Source: JADZFO01 sp964512635
GTDB taxonomy: Bacteria > 4484-113 > JAFGCY01
Length of the DNA: 64,000 bases
Assembly (NCBI GenBank): GCA_964512635.1
Contig: CAZEJB010000001.1
Coordinates: 62,001 to 126,000, forward strand
Direction: 5' to 3'
In this document: positions 35,392-43,184 of the stretch, one piece after another
How positions within the stretch are numbered: position 1 is the stretch's first letter
Layout of the letters: each line of letters starts with the position of its first letter
Translations under genes and position numbers: made by a program
The notes under the pieces: model-generated
What the model was told of the DNA's origin: nothing
What the model saw: only the letters and a program-made list of their open reading frames with translations
Database searches by the model: none

Positions 35392-36147
35392 CTACTTCAC
35401 GCTCAGTCCGCCGTCGACCACCAGCACCTCGCCGGTGACAAAGCCGCTCTCTTCGCTGCACAGGTAAATCGCGGCCTGGGCGATGTCTTCAGGCTGGCCC
35501 ACGCTGTGTGTCGGCGTGCTGCTGATGAAGGCCTCGCGCGCCGCGGCGTCTTCCAGAATGCCTTCGGTCATCGCGCTGGCGATCAGGCCCGGCGCGATGC
35601 AGTTCACCGTGATCCCGCGCGGGCTGTAGTCCACCGCCATTGTGCGGGTCAGGGCGATGATGCCGCCCTTGGATGCGCAGTAGGCCGACAGGTTTTCAAA
35701 GCCCTGCAGACCGGCGATCGAGGCGATGTTGACGATTCGCCCGTGGCCCTGGGCCAGCATCGAGGGCAGCGCGGCGCGGCTGAGCAGATAGACGCTTTTG
35801 AGGTTGACGTCGATCACGCTGTCCCAGGTGGCCTCGTCCATCTCGTGCACCAGGCCATAGCGCAATATGCCGGCGTTGTTGACCAGGATGTCGACCCGGC
35901 CGAAGCGCTCGACGCAGGCATCAACAATGCGCTTCGCGTCGCTGGCGTGGCTTACGTCGCCCACCACCAGCACAGCTTCGCCATGAGCAGCGGCGATATG
36001 CCCAAGTGTCTCCTGCCCACCTGGTTCGGACCAGTCGGCCAATGCGACTCGCGCGCCTTCCCGCACGAATGCCTCAGCAATACCTCTGCCGATGCCGGAT
36101 CCCGCGCCGGTAACGATGGCAACCTTTTTCTCGAGACGCATTTTCAA
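35392..36147 (-). CDS. Short-chain dehydrogenase/reductase
   Basis: 251 residues, a classical SDR. TGAGSGIG (13-20) is the dinucleotide-binding turn; D38 after the second strand favours NAD over NADP. NNAG (90-93), S143, Y156 and K160 complete the catalytic set, and IAPGLIASAMT and the C-terminal GEVLVVDGGLSVK are typical. It resembles 3-oxoacyl-ACP reductase and glucose/sugar dehydrogenases; the substrate cannot be told. ATG 36147 is used and ATG 36141 is also possible. A perfect 6+6 bp palindrome upstream (36163-36178) may be an operator. Confidence 0.9.
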   Translation of the reverse strand: MKMRLEKKVAIVTGAGSGIGRGIAEAFVREGARVALADWSEPGGQETLGHIAAAHGEAVLVVGDVSHASDAKRIVDACVERFGRVDILVNNAGILRYGLVHEMDEATWDSVIDVNLKSVYLLSRAALPSMLAQGHGRIVNIASIAGLQGFENLSAYCASKGGIIALTRTMAVDYSPRGITVNCIAPGLIASAMTEGILEDAAAREAFISSTPTHSVGQPEDIAQAAIYLCSEESGFVTGEVLVVDGGLSVK

Positions 36148-36162
36148 ACCCCCTCAATCTGA

Positions 36163-36178
36163 TGTCATGTTTATGACA
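36163..36178. promoter_or_regulatory. Operator-like palindrome TGTCAT-N4-ATGACA
   Basis: Perfect 6-bp arms around GTTT, 15 bp upstream of the SDR start. The size and position suit a GntR- or MarR-type repressor site. No regulator gene is adjacent. Confidence 0.35.
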
Positions 36179-36411
36179 GAGGAGATAGTAATTATCGTGA
36201 ATTTGTGGAAATTCATCTAAACAGCCGGTCAGTTTGGAGTCAGGCAAGCTGTTGGCGGCGGAAAGCCACCTTCCGCAGTTCCCCATTGTTGAAGTCGTAG
36301 TACAATCATCCAACGATTAGCAGTCATAACAACTCACCAGGACACTAGCTTCATGCTTCAGTTTTTCAAGGATCCGGGTGGGGTCTAACAATAAAGGATG
36401 GTCGCGGTGCA

Positions 36412-37131
36412 ATGAATCAGACACAAACCAGGCGGCTCACGGGACTGCTTTTCATCCTCGGCGCGCTGCTGGTAAACGTCCCCTACGCGTTGTTGATAGC
36501 CAACTTCAGCTATCCCGACATCCTGCGTGAGCCCACCGGCGATATTCTGACCCAGTTCCAGGCTGGCGGGGCGGGGCTGGTCTACACCTGGCTGGCTTTT
36601 GCCTGGCTTGGGCTTCCGATGATTTTTGCCATCATTCTGCTGGACAAGGTGCTGGGGCGCGAGGACACTCCATATCTGCGGCTGGGAACCGCTGCCGGCG
36701 TGGTAGGCGGCGTGGCTCAGGTAATCGGCTTATTGCGCTGGGTCTTTGTCGTGCCGGTGCTGGCGCGAGTATACACAGATCCCGCGTCCAGCGATGCTGC
36801 CCGCGAAGCCGCCGCGGTTAGTTTCCAGGTCATCCACCAGTACGGCGGCGTGGTGATCGGCGAACACATCGGCCAGATATTCACCATCATCTGGATGCTG
36901 CTGGCCAGCGCTGCGATTCTGAGCTCAGGTTTCATGCCGAAGTGGCTGGCCTGGTTTGGCTTTGTGACATCCTTCATCTACTTTCTGGCCCAGACCGAAC
37001 TGCTCGCCACGGCTATCCCAGACGTCCCGCAAGTGCCCGAGGCCGGCATGATCGGCAGCATGCTCTGGCTCTTGTGGATGATCATTCTTGGAATTCTATT
37101 GCTGCGCAGGCCGCGTGCTATGAATCTCTAG
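36412..37131 (+). CDS. DUF4386-like integral membrane protein
   Basis: 239 residues with six to seven hydrophobic helices. N-terminal RRLTGLLFILGALLVNVPYALL, the long central helices and the C-terminal half (GVVIGEHIGQIFTIIWMLLAS, LSSGFMPKWLAWFGFVTSF, LWLLWMIILGILLLRR) fit the DUF4386 family, whose function is not known. The ATG lacks a strong ribosome site. It diverges from the SDR gene across 264 bp and is followed by a tRNA gene on the other strand. Confidence 0.75.
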   Translation: MNQTQTRRLTGLLFILGALLVNVPYALLIANFSYPDILREPTGDILTQFQAGGAGLVYTWLAFAWLGLPMIFAIILLDKVLGREDTPYLRLGTAAGVVGGVAQVIGLLRWVFVVPVLARVYTDPASSDAAREAAAVSFQVIHQYGGVVIGEHIGQIFTIIWMLLASAAILSSGFMPKWLAWFGFVTSFIYFLAQTELLATAIPDVPQVPEAGMIGSMLWLLWMIILGILLLRRPRAMNL

Positions 37132-37188
37132 ACTGCAGCAAGCATACGCTGCGACCCTGGAAAGTGCCAGGAAGTCAGCGTGGTCAGG

Positions 37189-37262
37189 TGGCTGGGGAGC
37201 AAGGATTCGAACCTTGACGCTCAGCTCCAAAGGCTGATGTGCTACCGTTACACTACTCCCCA
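37189..37262 (-). tRNA. tRNA-Gln (anticodon TTG), CCA encoded
   Basis: The minus strand folds into a complete cloverleaf. The acceptor TGGGGAG pairs with CTCCCCA, including the weak U1-A72 pair typical of tRNA-Gln. The anticodon stem TCAGC/GCTGA carries the loop CTTTGGA with anticodon TTG. The T-stem CAAGG/CCTTG has loop TTCGAAT. The discriminator is G and CCA is encoded (complement of 37189-37191). Confidence 0.97.
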
Positions 37263-37331
37263 ACAGCATGCCAGAAGCACTGGCGGGCCGTAATTATAAC
37301 GTTGCAGACGCGGGCCCGCAGCGCGAGACAA

Positions 37332-38108
37332 CTATGCGCGTATCGCTACGTAGAGCCAGGCAATGCCCCCCATAAGCGGCCGGCCGCTGACCGAGCTGAA
37401 GACGGGCCGTGAACCCAGTTCCACTCCACGCATCAGATGCATAAAACGTTCGCCGCAGGGAAAGCTGGCGGCTGTGCGGTTAAGGTAGGTATACGCCTCA
37501 CGCTGCCCGGTAGCCAGAGCGCCCAGCGGCTCCATAATCACATGCCCATAGATATTGTATATAGCACGCCATAGCTTATTGGCAGGCTGGCCGGTCTCCA
37601 GCACCACCACGCGGCCGTTTCTGCGCAAAACGCGAGCCATCTCCCGCAGGCCGACAACAGGGTCATCGACATTGCGAATACCAAAGGCAATGGTTGCGGC
37701 ATCAAAACTCTCGCTGCTGTAGGGCAGAGCCAGCAGGTCACCCTGCTCCAGACCTATGCTCACACCCGACTGGGCGGACCAGGCGGCGCAGCGCTGTGAA
37801 GCTACTTCCAGCATTTCCGCAGCGAAGTCGAGTCCGCAAATTCTGGCACCTACTCCGCGCCGGACTGCCAGCCGAGCAATGGCCAGTGCGACATCACCGC
37901 TGCCACAGGCACAGTCAAGGATGCGCAGCGGCGGATGCACACTTTCTGCGCTGGCCGCCACGCTGCGCTCGGGCAGACGAGCGACATCAAGAGCGCGCGC
38001 GGCGGCGGCCAGCTTCCAGCGGCGGTGGAGACCCAGGCTGAGCAGGTCATTGCCCAGGTCATAGCGCCGGGCCAGCGAATTGAACATGCCGCGGACGGCT
38101 TCAGACAT
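37332..38108 (-). CDS. ubiE: Demethylmenaquinone/ubiquinone methyltransferase UbiE/MenG
   Basis: 258 residues. SAM-dependent C-methyltransferase for the last or near-last step of menaquinone (or ubiquinone) synthesis. Family marks: VRGMFNSLARRYDLGNDLLSLGLHRRWK at the N-terminus, the SAM motif LDCACGSGDVALAIA, and ATIAFGIRNVDD (the UbiE FGIRN signature). About 16 residues (VARLPERSVAASAESVHP) are inserted before the SAM motif, which otherwise has normal spacing. No other quinone genes are nearby. The quinone it makes is the likely electron donor pool for the membrane cytochrome at 41561. Confidence 0.9.
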   Translation of the reverse strand: MSEAVRGMFNSLARRYDLGNDLLSLGLHRRWKLAAAARALDVARLPERSVAASAESVHPPLRILDCACGSGDVALAIARLAVRRGVGARICGLDFAAEMLEVASQRCAAWSAQSGVSIGLEQGDLLALPYSSESFDAATIAFGIRNVDDPVVGLREMARVLRRNGRVVVLETGQPANKLWRAIYNIYGHVIMEPLGALATGQREAYTYLNRTAASFPCGERFMHLMRGVELGSRPVFSSVSGRPLMGGIAWLYVAIRA

Positions 38109-38205
38109 GCCTCTGTTTTAGCATGCAGCCGCAGCTCTGAGACAAGAAACCCGCTGGCCGAACCGGCATCCGTTGCGCGCAGTCGACTTGCTATCATTTG
38201 CAGCC

Positions 38206-39171
38206 ATGCAGAAGTATCAACTCGTCCCCCTGCTGCCGGCTGCCCTGTTGCTGCTGAGCCTGTTGCTGTACACGGCGGCTTCAGCAGCTCCCGCCCCTGG
38301 CGTCATTACCTTGACCCGGGCACAGGTCTTCGACCACGGAAAGCCTGCTTCCGACAGCCCCGTTAGAGAATTCAGCCACAAAAGCAGCCAGTCGCTTGAT
38401 CTGCTGCTGAAGGTCAAGCTGGCCACCAATGATGGCAAGGCCCGGCGCATCGGCGTCTTTGTCGCTGTGTCGGACGCCGAGGGCAATGTTGTCCGCAAGA
38501 TCAAGGAAAGCTATGACCAGCTGCCCGGCGAAAGCGAATACCAGTTCAGTGATGTCCTCAGCCTTGACGGAGTGCTGGGACAGCAGAACTACAGCGTCGA
38601 CATCGAGATCAGCGCCAAGGGCTTCAGCGGGGCGCGGGAGAAACTGGGGCTGAAACTGACGGGACCACCGGCACCGAAGCTTCGGCTGGAAGGTCTGCGC
38701 CTGTTTAATGAGGCCGGCAAGGAAACCAACTACTTCAACCCCGAAGAGCGCTTCAGCGCGGAGCTGCGCTTCAGCGTGGACGAGAACAAGACCAGCCTGC
38801 TGCCCAGTGTGGGAATTGTCGCCGGTATGGTCGGTCCTTACAGCGCGGGCTATGCCGCCGGCAGCGACGACGTGCTGCTCAATAACGAAAGTGATGCGCT
38901 GGAGCTGGAGCCCGGGATTGAGGGCGAATATGTGTTGCGCTTCAACGGCCGCCTGCCCAAATACTTCGATCAGCCGGAGGGCGACCAGCATGCCTTCGCC
39001 CTGCTGTGCCGCGTATCCTTTGGCGACAGGCGCCTTGCCAGCCTGAGCCACCTGGGCCTGGTACTCGACAACCGTCCCAAGGGCGAGCGCGGCAGGAAGA
39101 GCAGCAGTGAGCGGATGATCAAACTGCAGGATTCAGCGGACTGGTCTCTCAAGATTGTCAGCGAGGATTAG
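38206..39171 (+). CDS. Secreted protein of unknown function
   Basis: 321 residues from ATG 38206; a longer frame begins at 38173. A clear signal peptide (LVPLLPAALLLLSLLLYTAASA) is followed by ~295 residues with a regular beta pattern (SLDLLLKVKLATNDGKARRIGVFVAVSD, QNYSVDIEISAKGFSGAREKLGLKLTG, ERFSAELRFSVDENK), suggestive of two beta-sandwich domains. No catalytic motif or known family is recognised. It is only 72 bp upstream of the S9 peptidase and may share its transcript. Confidence 0.65.
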   Translation: MQKYQLVPLLPAALLLLSLLLYTAASAAPAPGVITLTRAQVFDHGKPASDSPVREFSHKSSQSLDLLLKVKLATNDGKARRIGVFVAVSDAEGNVVRKIKESYDQLPGESEYQFSDVLSLDGVLGQQNYSVDIEISAKGFSGAREKLGLKLTGPPAPKLRLEGLRLFNEAGKETNYFNPEERFSAELRFSVDENKTSLLPSVGIVAGMVGPYSAGYAAGSDDVLLNNESDALELEPGIEGEYVLRFNGRLPKYFDQPEGDQHAFALLCRVSFGDRRLASLSHLGLVLDNRPKGERGRKSSSERMIKLQDSADWSLKIVSED

Positions 39172-39243
39172 CCCGGAATGCAGCCGCGGCCGTGCGGCAC
39201 AAGCTAGAATCTGGGCGCATTCTACCGAGTCAAGGGGACCGCT

Positions 39244-41292
39244 TTGCCGGCAAAACTAAACCCAATCCTTCCCGAGGACCTTTACAAGCTGCGCGTCTTT
39301 ACCGAGCTGCAGCTCAGCCCTGACGGCAAGCTGCTGCTGACCAGTATCAGCGCTGTCAACAACAAGGACGAAAACAAGAAGTACGCCAACCTCTTCGTCC
39401 GTTCCACGGCCGCCGGCGGCGCTATGAAGCAGTTCAGCCGCGGCGAATATGTCGACGCACGTCCGCGCTTCAGCCCGGACGGCCGGCATATCGCCTTCCT
39501 CAGCAACCGCAGCGGGAGCAGCCAGCTGCACCTGATCCCGACCGACGGCGGCGAAAGCTGGGCCCTGACAAAACTCAAGGGCAGCGTCGGTGACTTTGAG
39601 TGGAGCCCTGACAGCAGGAGCCTGGTCTTTTGCTTTACGCCCAAAGATGCCGAAGCAATCGAGCGCGAGGAAGCCGGCAAGAAGGGCAAGAAGGTCTTCA
39701 GCGAGCCCGCTGTTCGGGAGATAGAGCGCTACTTCTATCGCCTCGACGCAGCGGGCTGGCGCGCAGTCGGCAGCACCGAGCTGCGCATAGTTGATGTGGC
39801 CAGTGGCAAGGACCGGGTATTGCTGGCCGACGGCAAGGACAACTCGAGCCCCTGCTTCACGCCGGATGGCCAGACAATCGTGTTTGTCAGCAACAAGAGC
39901 GAGGACCCGGACTTTGAGGTGATGAAGAACCGCCTGTGGAAGATTCCGGTCAAGGGCGGAAGGGTAACTCAGATCCCGACCTTCGATGGACCTGCCGAAG
40001 GCCCCAGTGTTTCCCCGGACGGCAAGTGGATTGCCTTCCGCGGCTGGGAAGACGGGTCCAAGTTCTGGGGCGAGGCCGATAACAAGCTGTTCTTAGTTCC
40101 ACTCAGCGGCAAGGCCGCCCCGCGGATGCTCGGCAGCGACCTGGATCGCGCACCGGAGAACTCCTGCCTGAATGACACCTTTGGCACACCGGAAACCGCG
40201 CCACCGCAGTGGAGCCGGGACGGGTCAACTCTGTACACAGTTCTGACCAGTGAGGGCAGTAATGAGGTCTGGGCCTTTGATGTCGCCAGCGGGAAGGGCC
40301 GCACGATCTTCAGCGAGCCTGGCGTGACACTTGGCTTTGCTGTCGACGAGGCTAAGGGCCTGCTGTATGTCGCCCATGCCAGCCAGACCAATCCCGGCGA
40401 TATATATGTCCGCAAGCTCAGCGATGCTCCGACAGGTGCCTCGATGCGCCAGCTTAGCCGTATCGGCGAGGCCTATGTCAGCGGCAAGAGCCTCGGCGAA
40501 GTGACCGAGACCTGGGCCCGGGGCGAAGGCGGCCACAAGATTCAAGGCTGGGTGCTGACCCCGCCGAATTACAACCCCAGGCGCAAGTACCCCGCGGTAC
40601 TGTACATCCACGGCGGGCCGCACATGGCCTACAGCCGCGCCTATATGAACGAGTTTCAGTATCTGGCCGGCCAGGGTTACATCGTCTTCTACTGCAACCC
40701 GCGCGGCAGCACCGGCTATGGCGAGGCCCATAAGGCTGCGATCAGCCGTGCCTGGGGCCAGAGCGACTACAGCGACATCATGAAGTTCACTGACCATGTG
40801 CTGCGCAAGTTCCCCTCAATCGACAAGGAGAAGATCGGCTGCGCCGGCGGCAGCTATGGCGGCTACATGACCGCCTGGATCATCGGTCACACGCACCGCT
40901 TCAAGGCAGCAGTGGTCGACCGCGCGGTGACCAACTTCATGAGCTTCTTTGGCAGTTCCGACTTCGGCTACCTCTTCCACCGCGAGTTTGGCAAGGAGAG
41001 CCGCAGTGTCTGGGAAGAGCGCGAGCGCTTCATCGAGATGAGCCCGATCAGCCACATGCACAAGGCGAAGACCCCGGCTCTGGTGCTGTTCCAGGACCAG
41101 GACCTGCGCTGCCCGACCGAGCAGAGCGAGCAGGTTTACGTCCAGCTCAAGCTGAAGGGCGTGCCGACCAAGATGGTGCGCTACCCCGATGAGCCGCATG
41201 GCATGAGCCGCGGTGGACGCACTGACCGCCGCATCCACCGCCTGAAGGAAATCAAGGGCTGGATGGATAAGCACGTGCTGGGGAAGAAATAG
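39244..41292 (+). CDS. S9 prolyl oligopeptidase/acylaminoacyl peptidase-type serine peptidase
   Basis: 682 residues from TTG 39244, well supported by AAGGGG 7 bp upstream. No signal peptide, so cytoplasmic. The N-terminal half is a WD/PD40-like propeller (LSPDGKLLLTSI, FSPDGRHIAFLSNRSG, FEWSPDSRSLVFCF). The C-terminal alpha/beta hydrolase domain (~430-682) has the oxyanion/entry segment VLYIHGGPHM and the catalytic triad S537 (GGSYGGYM), D620 (FQDQDLRCP) and H652 (DEPHGMSR). It is most like the S9C family, which cleaves acylated or short peptides. A terminator follows at 41351-41378. Confidence 0.92.
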   Translation: MPAKLNPILPEDLYKLRVFTELQLSPDGKLLLTSISAVNNKDENKKYANLFVRSTAAGGAMKQFSRGEYVDARPRFSPDGRHIAFLSNRSGSSQLHLIPTDGGESWALTKLKGSVGDFEWSPDSRSLVFCFTPKDAEAIEREEAGKKGKKVFSEPAVREIERYFYRLDAAGWRAVGSTELRIVDVASGKDRVLLADGKDNSSPCFTPDGQTIVFVSNKSEDPDFEVMKNRLWKIPVKGGRVTQIPTFDGPAEGPSVSPDGKWIAFRGWEDGSKFWGEADNKLFLVPLSGKAAPRMLGSDLDRAPENSCLNDTFGTPETAPPQWSRDGSTLYTVLTSEGSNEVWAFDVASGKGRTIFSEPGVTLGFAVDEAKGLLYVAHASQTNPGDIYVRKLSDAPTGASMRQLSRIGEAYVSGKSLGEVTETWARGEGGHKIQGWVLTPPNYNPRRKYPAVLYIHGGPHMAYSRAYMNEFQYLAGQGYIVFYCNPRGSTGYGEAHKAAISRAWGQSDYSDIMKFTDHVLRKFPSIDKEKIGCAGGSYGGYMTAWIIGHTHRFKAAVVDRAVTNFMSFFGSSDFGYLFHREFGKESRSVWEERERFIEMSPISHMHKAKTPALVLFQDQDLRCPTEQSEQVYVQLKLKGVPTKMVRYPDEPHGMSRGGRTDRRIHRLKEIKGWMDKHVLGKK

Positions 41293-41350
41293 TCTGCCCA
41301 TCTGACAGCCATGAAACAGATTGGACAGGCCTGAATACAGGACAAACACA

Positions 41351-41378
41351 AGGGCCGCTGCAAGGCGGCCCTTTCTGT
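41351..41378 (+). terminator. Rho-independent terminator after S9 peptidase
   Basis: AGGGCCGC (41351-41358), 6-nt loop, GCGGCCCT (41365-41372), then TTCTGT. Confidence 0.8.
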
Positions 41379-41496
41379 ATCTCCTGGAAAGCCGGATCCT
41401 GGGCTGTGGATGCCTGCGATCCTGCCACGGCTGCTGAAGCTGGAATTCAAACCAGATTTCAGGCGCAGGCATCGCGAGGTTGCACACCGACCAGTT

Positions 41497-41526
41497 GCAA
41501 AGAAGAGGGCGGCCTCATGGCCGCCC
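41497..41526 (-). terminator. Rho-independent terminator after 12-haem cytochrome
   Basis: On the minus strand GGGCGGCC, loop ATGA, GGCCGCCC (41507-41526), followed by TCTTCTTT. On the plus strand the tail is also T-rich, so it may work in both directions. Confidence 0.85.
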
Positions 41527-41560
41527 CGTTTGTTTCTACTGTTGAAAGACTGCTGATGCC

Positions 41561-42919
41561 TTAGGGGCTCACCGGCGGCTGGCCGATCTTTTCCAGCGCC
41601 TGATTGGCAAACTCCTGCGACTTGTCCAGCAGGGCCGTGGCATAACCCACGTTGTGGATACCCTTGCCGAAGCGGACGAAGTCAAGGTTGTACTGCGCGT
41701 CGCCAAGCAGACGTTTTGCCTCAGCTGCCCCAGGGCTGGATGGATCCGCCAGATCCACCTTGGCCTGGGCTGCGCTTACCACCTTGGTCGTCGCCGCGAT
41801 GGAGTCGGCCAGCATCTGCGTCCACATCGTGAAGAACTCGCTGCCGGTATCGCCGTGGCATTCAACACAGGCCTTAACGCTGGGGCGCATGACAGAACCT
41901 TTCATGGTCTCTTCTGCGCCAAAGTTATGGTCCTCAAGGTGGCAGCCAATGCAGTCCACCTGCGCCTTGTACATCGCAGACGGCATTTCATCGACCCCGC
42001 GGCCACCCTTTCCGGCGTAAAGCTCCTGCGGTCCCGCATGTGCCTGGCTGTGACACTGGTCACAAGAGAACTTGACCTGTTTTCCGGTCGGCCGGACGCC
42101 GTGATCAATATCGGTGTGGCAGCGGAAACAGTCAACCTTATGCTCTGTTACGTGGTTGCGATGTAACTCTTCCCGCTCGGCTGCCGTATCGGGCAGCTTG
42201 GGATCGTCATGGCAGACCTCGCAGGACCGCACCTCGACGTCGCCCTGCCCCTCTACCGCGTCCATATGGCAACGCTGGCAGTCAACACCCTGTTCCACGT
42301 ATGTTGCATGCGTGTAGGTTTGCCCGGATATCTCGATGTCCTTGTCTGGAACATCGTGGCATTTGGTACAGAATTCCTGCTTCTGCGGGACTGATGTGCT
42401 CAGCTCTCCACGGAAATGACAAAGGTAGCAGGCATTCTTGTTGACACTGATGTGCTTGTCTTTTTCGTTGTGGCTATGGCAGCTGGAGCACAGCAGCGTG
42501 ATGCCGCGGTCTTCCTTGCCATAGTGCTTGGAGTGATCAAACTTGATGTTGCCGTTGTACTTGAGCGGCTTGTTGATCTGCTCAAGGCTGTGGCAGCCAC
42601 TGGCCAGACAGGAGGCATCTTTGATTTCGGCATAGAACTTGGTGTCGTAATGCCCGGTCCAATAGGCCGCAACCTGATTCAGGGACTTGGCCTTGACCCA
42701 GATTTTGTATTTGTCTCCCGGCGCGTAATGGCAGTCCACACACGCAACCTTCTTATGTGTTGATGCGGCCCAGGTCTTGCAGTATGGGTCCATCACGTGG
42801 CACTTGGTGCAAAAGTTCGGGTTGTTGGTATAGGCCAGCGCGCCCCATGAACCAGTGAAGAACAACACCAGGATTACCAGGATGCTGAGCAGCAGGTGCT
42901 TGCGGATGAACTTACGCAT
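41561..42919 (-). CDS. Membrane-anchored NapC/NirT-like multihaem cytochrome, 12 haem sites
   Basis: 452 residues. One uncleaved N-terminal helix (KHLLLSILVILVLFFTGSWGALAY) is followed at once by NPNFCTKCHVMDPYCKTW, the hallmark of the NapC/NirT/CymA quinol-oxidising family. Haem motifs are CTKCH, CVDCH, CLASGCH (a CX4CH), CSSCH, CYLCH, CTKCH, CQRCH, CEVCH, CFRCH, CDQCH, CIGCH and CVECH: eleven CXXCH plus one CX4CH. The last ~100 residues are helical without haem. The expected role is taking electrons from menaquinol and passing them to periplasmic cytochromes. GAGGT precedes the ATG. Far more haems than the tetrahaem NapC, so it probably bridges part of the periplasm by itself. Confidence 0.9.
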   Translation of the reverse strand: MRKFIRKHLLLSILVILVLFFTGSWGALAYTNNPNFCTKCHVMDPYCKTWAASTHKKVACVDCHYAPGDKYKIWVKAKSLNQVAAYWTGHYDTKFYAEIKDASCLASGCHSLEQINKPLKYNGNIKFDHSKHYGKEDRGITLLCSSCHSHNEKDKHISVNKNACYLCHFRGELSTSVPQKQEFCTKCHDVPDKDIEISGQTYTHATYVEQGVDCQRCHMDAVEGQGDVEVRSCEVCHDDPKLPDTAAEREELHRNHVTEHKVDCFRCHTDIDHGVRPTGKQVKFSCDQCHSQAHAGPQELYAGKGGRGVDEMPSAMYKAQVDCIGCHLEDHNFGAEETMKGSVMRPSVKACVECHGDTGSEFFTMWTQMLADSIAATTKVVSAAQAKVDLADPSSPGAAEAKRLLGDAQYNLDFVRFGKGIHNVGYATALLDKSQEFANQALEKIGQPPVSP

Positions 42920-43147
42920 GACTTACCTCACCTTGATTCGCTGGCGGCATGTGGCTCTGCAATGATACCGGGCCAGATCGAATCTGAGAAGTGCGAAGGA
43001 AAGAAGGGCAGCGGAATTGGCTGAATAGGGAGCCGGAGGCCCCGGCTTCGGGGGGCCCGCAGGGGAGCAGCTGCGTGGGCCTGTTTGTAGTCATCTCTCC
43101 GCCCGCCACCTTGCGGGCTCTGCAGCGAGGCTGCAGGATAGTTCAGA

Positions 43148-43171
43148 GGCGGGGCCATCCGTGGCCCCGCC
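43148..43171 (-). terminator. Strong hairpin after nine-haem cytochrome
   Basis: A perfect 10-bp stem GGCGGGGCCA/TGGCCCCGCC (43148-43171) lies 14 bp after the stop codon of the nine-haem gene. The minus-strand tail has no clear T-run, so termination may be partial. Confidence 0.5.
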
Positions 43172-43184
43172 CCTGTGATTTGCG